Origin: Corynebacterium efficiens YS-314
GTDB lineage: Bacteria; Actinomycetota; Actinomycetes; Mycobacteriales; Mycobacteriaceae
Reading direction: 5' to 3'
Length of the DNA stretch: 64,000 bases
Assembly: GCF_000011305.1 (NCBI RefSeq)
Contig: NC_004369.1
Location: forward strand, 2,356,001 to 2,420,000
Shown piece by piece: positions 63,719 through 64,000 of the stretch. The translations under genes were made by a program, and so were the position numbers. Numbering within the stretch: the stretch's first letter is position 1; every line of letters starts with the position of its first letter. The notes under the pieces are model-generated. The model was given only the letters and a program-made list of their open reading frames with translations, made no database searches and was not told where the DNA came from.

Positions 63719-64000
63719 ATGGGAGAAATTGAGAAACGCGCCGGGATGGAACCCACGCCCCTGTGGAAGTACATCCCCAGCGCGGCCCTGTTATCCATCG
63801 GCCTGATCTTCTGGGATATCCAGATGGTGCTCAGCATTGCGCTGATGGCAATTGGCATCGCATCCCTGGCCATCCCCACCCAGAACTACCCGAAGGATAT
63901 CGATTCCTGGAAGATCGCACCGTTCACACAGGCGGATAAGAACTATGCGGTGATGCATACGGTGATCCCCGCCGCGGCCTTTGCGGGAAATATCTTTATC
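63719..64000 (+). CDS. Membrane protein, 5' part only (window edge)
   Basis: An open frame from ATG 63719 to the window end, 94 codons, no stop. It has two hydrophobic stretches after residue 18 (IPSAALLSIGLIFWDI with LSIALMAIGIASLAIP) and another near the end. No family is recognised from this part. No ribosome site is present; TACGAT lies eight bases before the ATG, so a leaderless start is possible. It is divergent from rne. Confidence 0.6.
   Translation, partial: MGEIEKRAGMEPTPLWKYIPSAALLSIGLIFWDIQMVLSIALMAIGIASLAIPTQNYPKDIDSWKIAPFTQADKNYAVMHTVIPAAAFAGNIFI

Noticed and set aside
1..64000. tRNA or rRNA genes
   Set aside because: No cloverleaf or rRNA segment was recognised by eye in the intergenic regions; a covariance-model scan was not possible here.

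Overview
The window reads as chromosome of a high-GC Corynebacterium close to C. glutamicum / C. efficiens. The evidence is the gene content and order: ectP-type carrier, glyoxylate-cycle pair aceB/aceA divergently arranged, lepA, rpsT, holA, comEC-comEA, gpgP-rsfS-nadD, proA, a 2-hydroxyacid dehydrogenase, proB, obgE, a permease, an aldo/keto reductase, rpmA-rplU and rne. Cutinase-like secreted proteins and a GpgP-type phosphatase also fit the Corynebacteriales. The species is inferred from recalled synteny, not from a search.

Layout. 0-5.2 kb: compatible-solute carrier, an AraC-family regulator and a TfdB/phenol-hydroxylase-type flavin monooxygenase. 5.2-15.3 kb: a minus-strand operon (FAD/Fe-S 2-hydroxyacid oxidase, AEC transporter, small membrane protein), a divergent GntR regulator, and a five-domain peptide-type ABC importer on four genes. 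15.3-22.3 kb: 2'-5' RNA ligase-like protein, BASS transporter, aldose-epimerase-like protein, malate synthase and isocitrate lyase around a 515-bp control region with RamB-, RamA- and GlxR-like sites. 22.5-31.2 kb: phosphoesterase, hypothetical proteins, a lamin-tail-domain surface protein, a CAP-family secreted protein and a three-gene TRAP transporter. 31.6-39.5 kb: lepA, a PemK/MazF-like protein, rpsT, lysE-type exporter, ankyrin protein, holA, comEC, comEA. 39.7-42 kb: a SodC-like lipoprotein and a complete IS4-type insertion sequence with 10-bp target duplication. 42-53 kb: degV, gpgP, rsfS, nadD, two cutinase-like genes, proA, a DUF2254 protein, a hydroxyacid dehydrogenase and proB. 53.2-64 kb: obgE, a purine permease fused to an OHCU-decarboxylase-like domain, aldo/keto reductase, rpmA, rplU, rne and a truncated membrane-protein gene at the window edge.

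How it works together: acetate and C2/C3 acid use (aceA, aceB, glycolate/lactate-type oxidase, TRAP and BASS carriers), aromatic ring hydroxylation, osmoprotection, proline and NAD synthesis, and translation housekeeping.

The signals I consider most worth follow-up are (1) an 11-bp word, CGTCGAYAAGC, present 23 times by eye, with all eight intergenic copies lying just 3' of the stop codon of a minus-strand gene; (2) a family of palindromic intergenic repeats built on TGTTGTCCTGTGAGC in two places 10 kb apart, with internal tandem duplication; (3) a CCC-CCC-TGA junction in the IS transposase beyond which 64 more codons continue in the +1 frame; and (4) the permease-OHCU decarboxylase fusion whose expected catalytic His appears to be lost.
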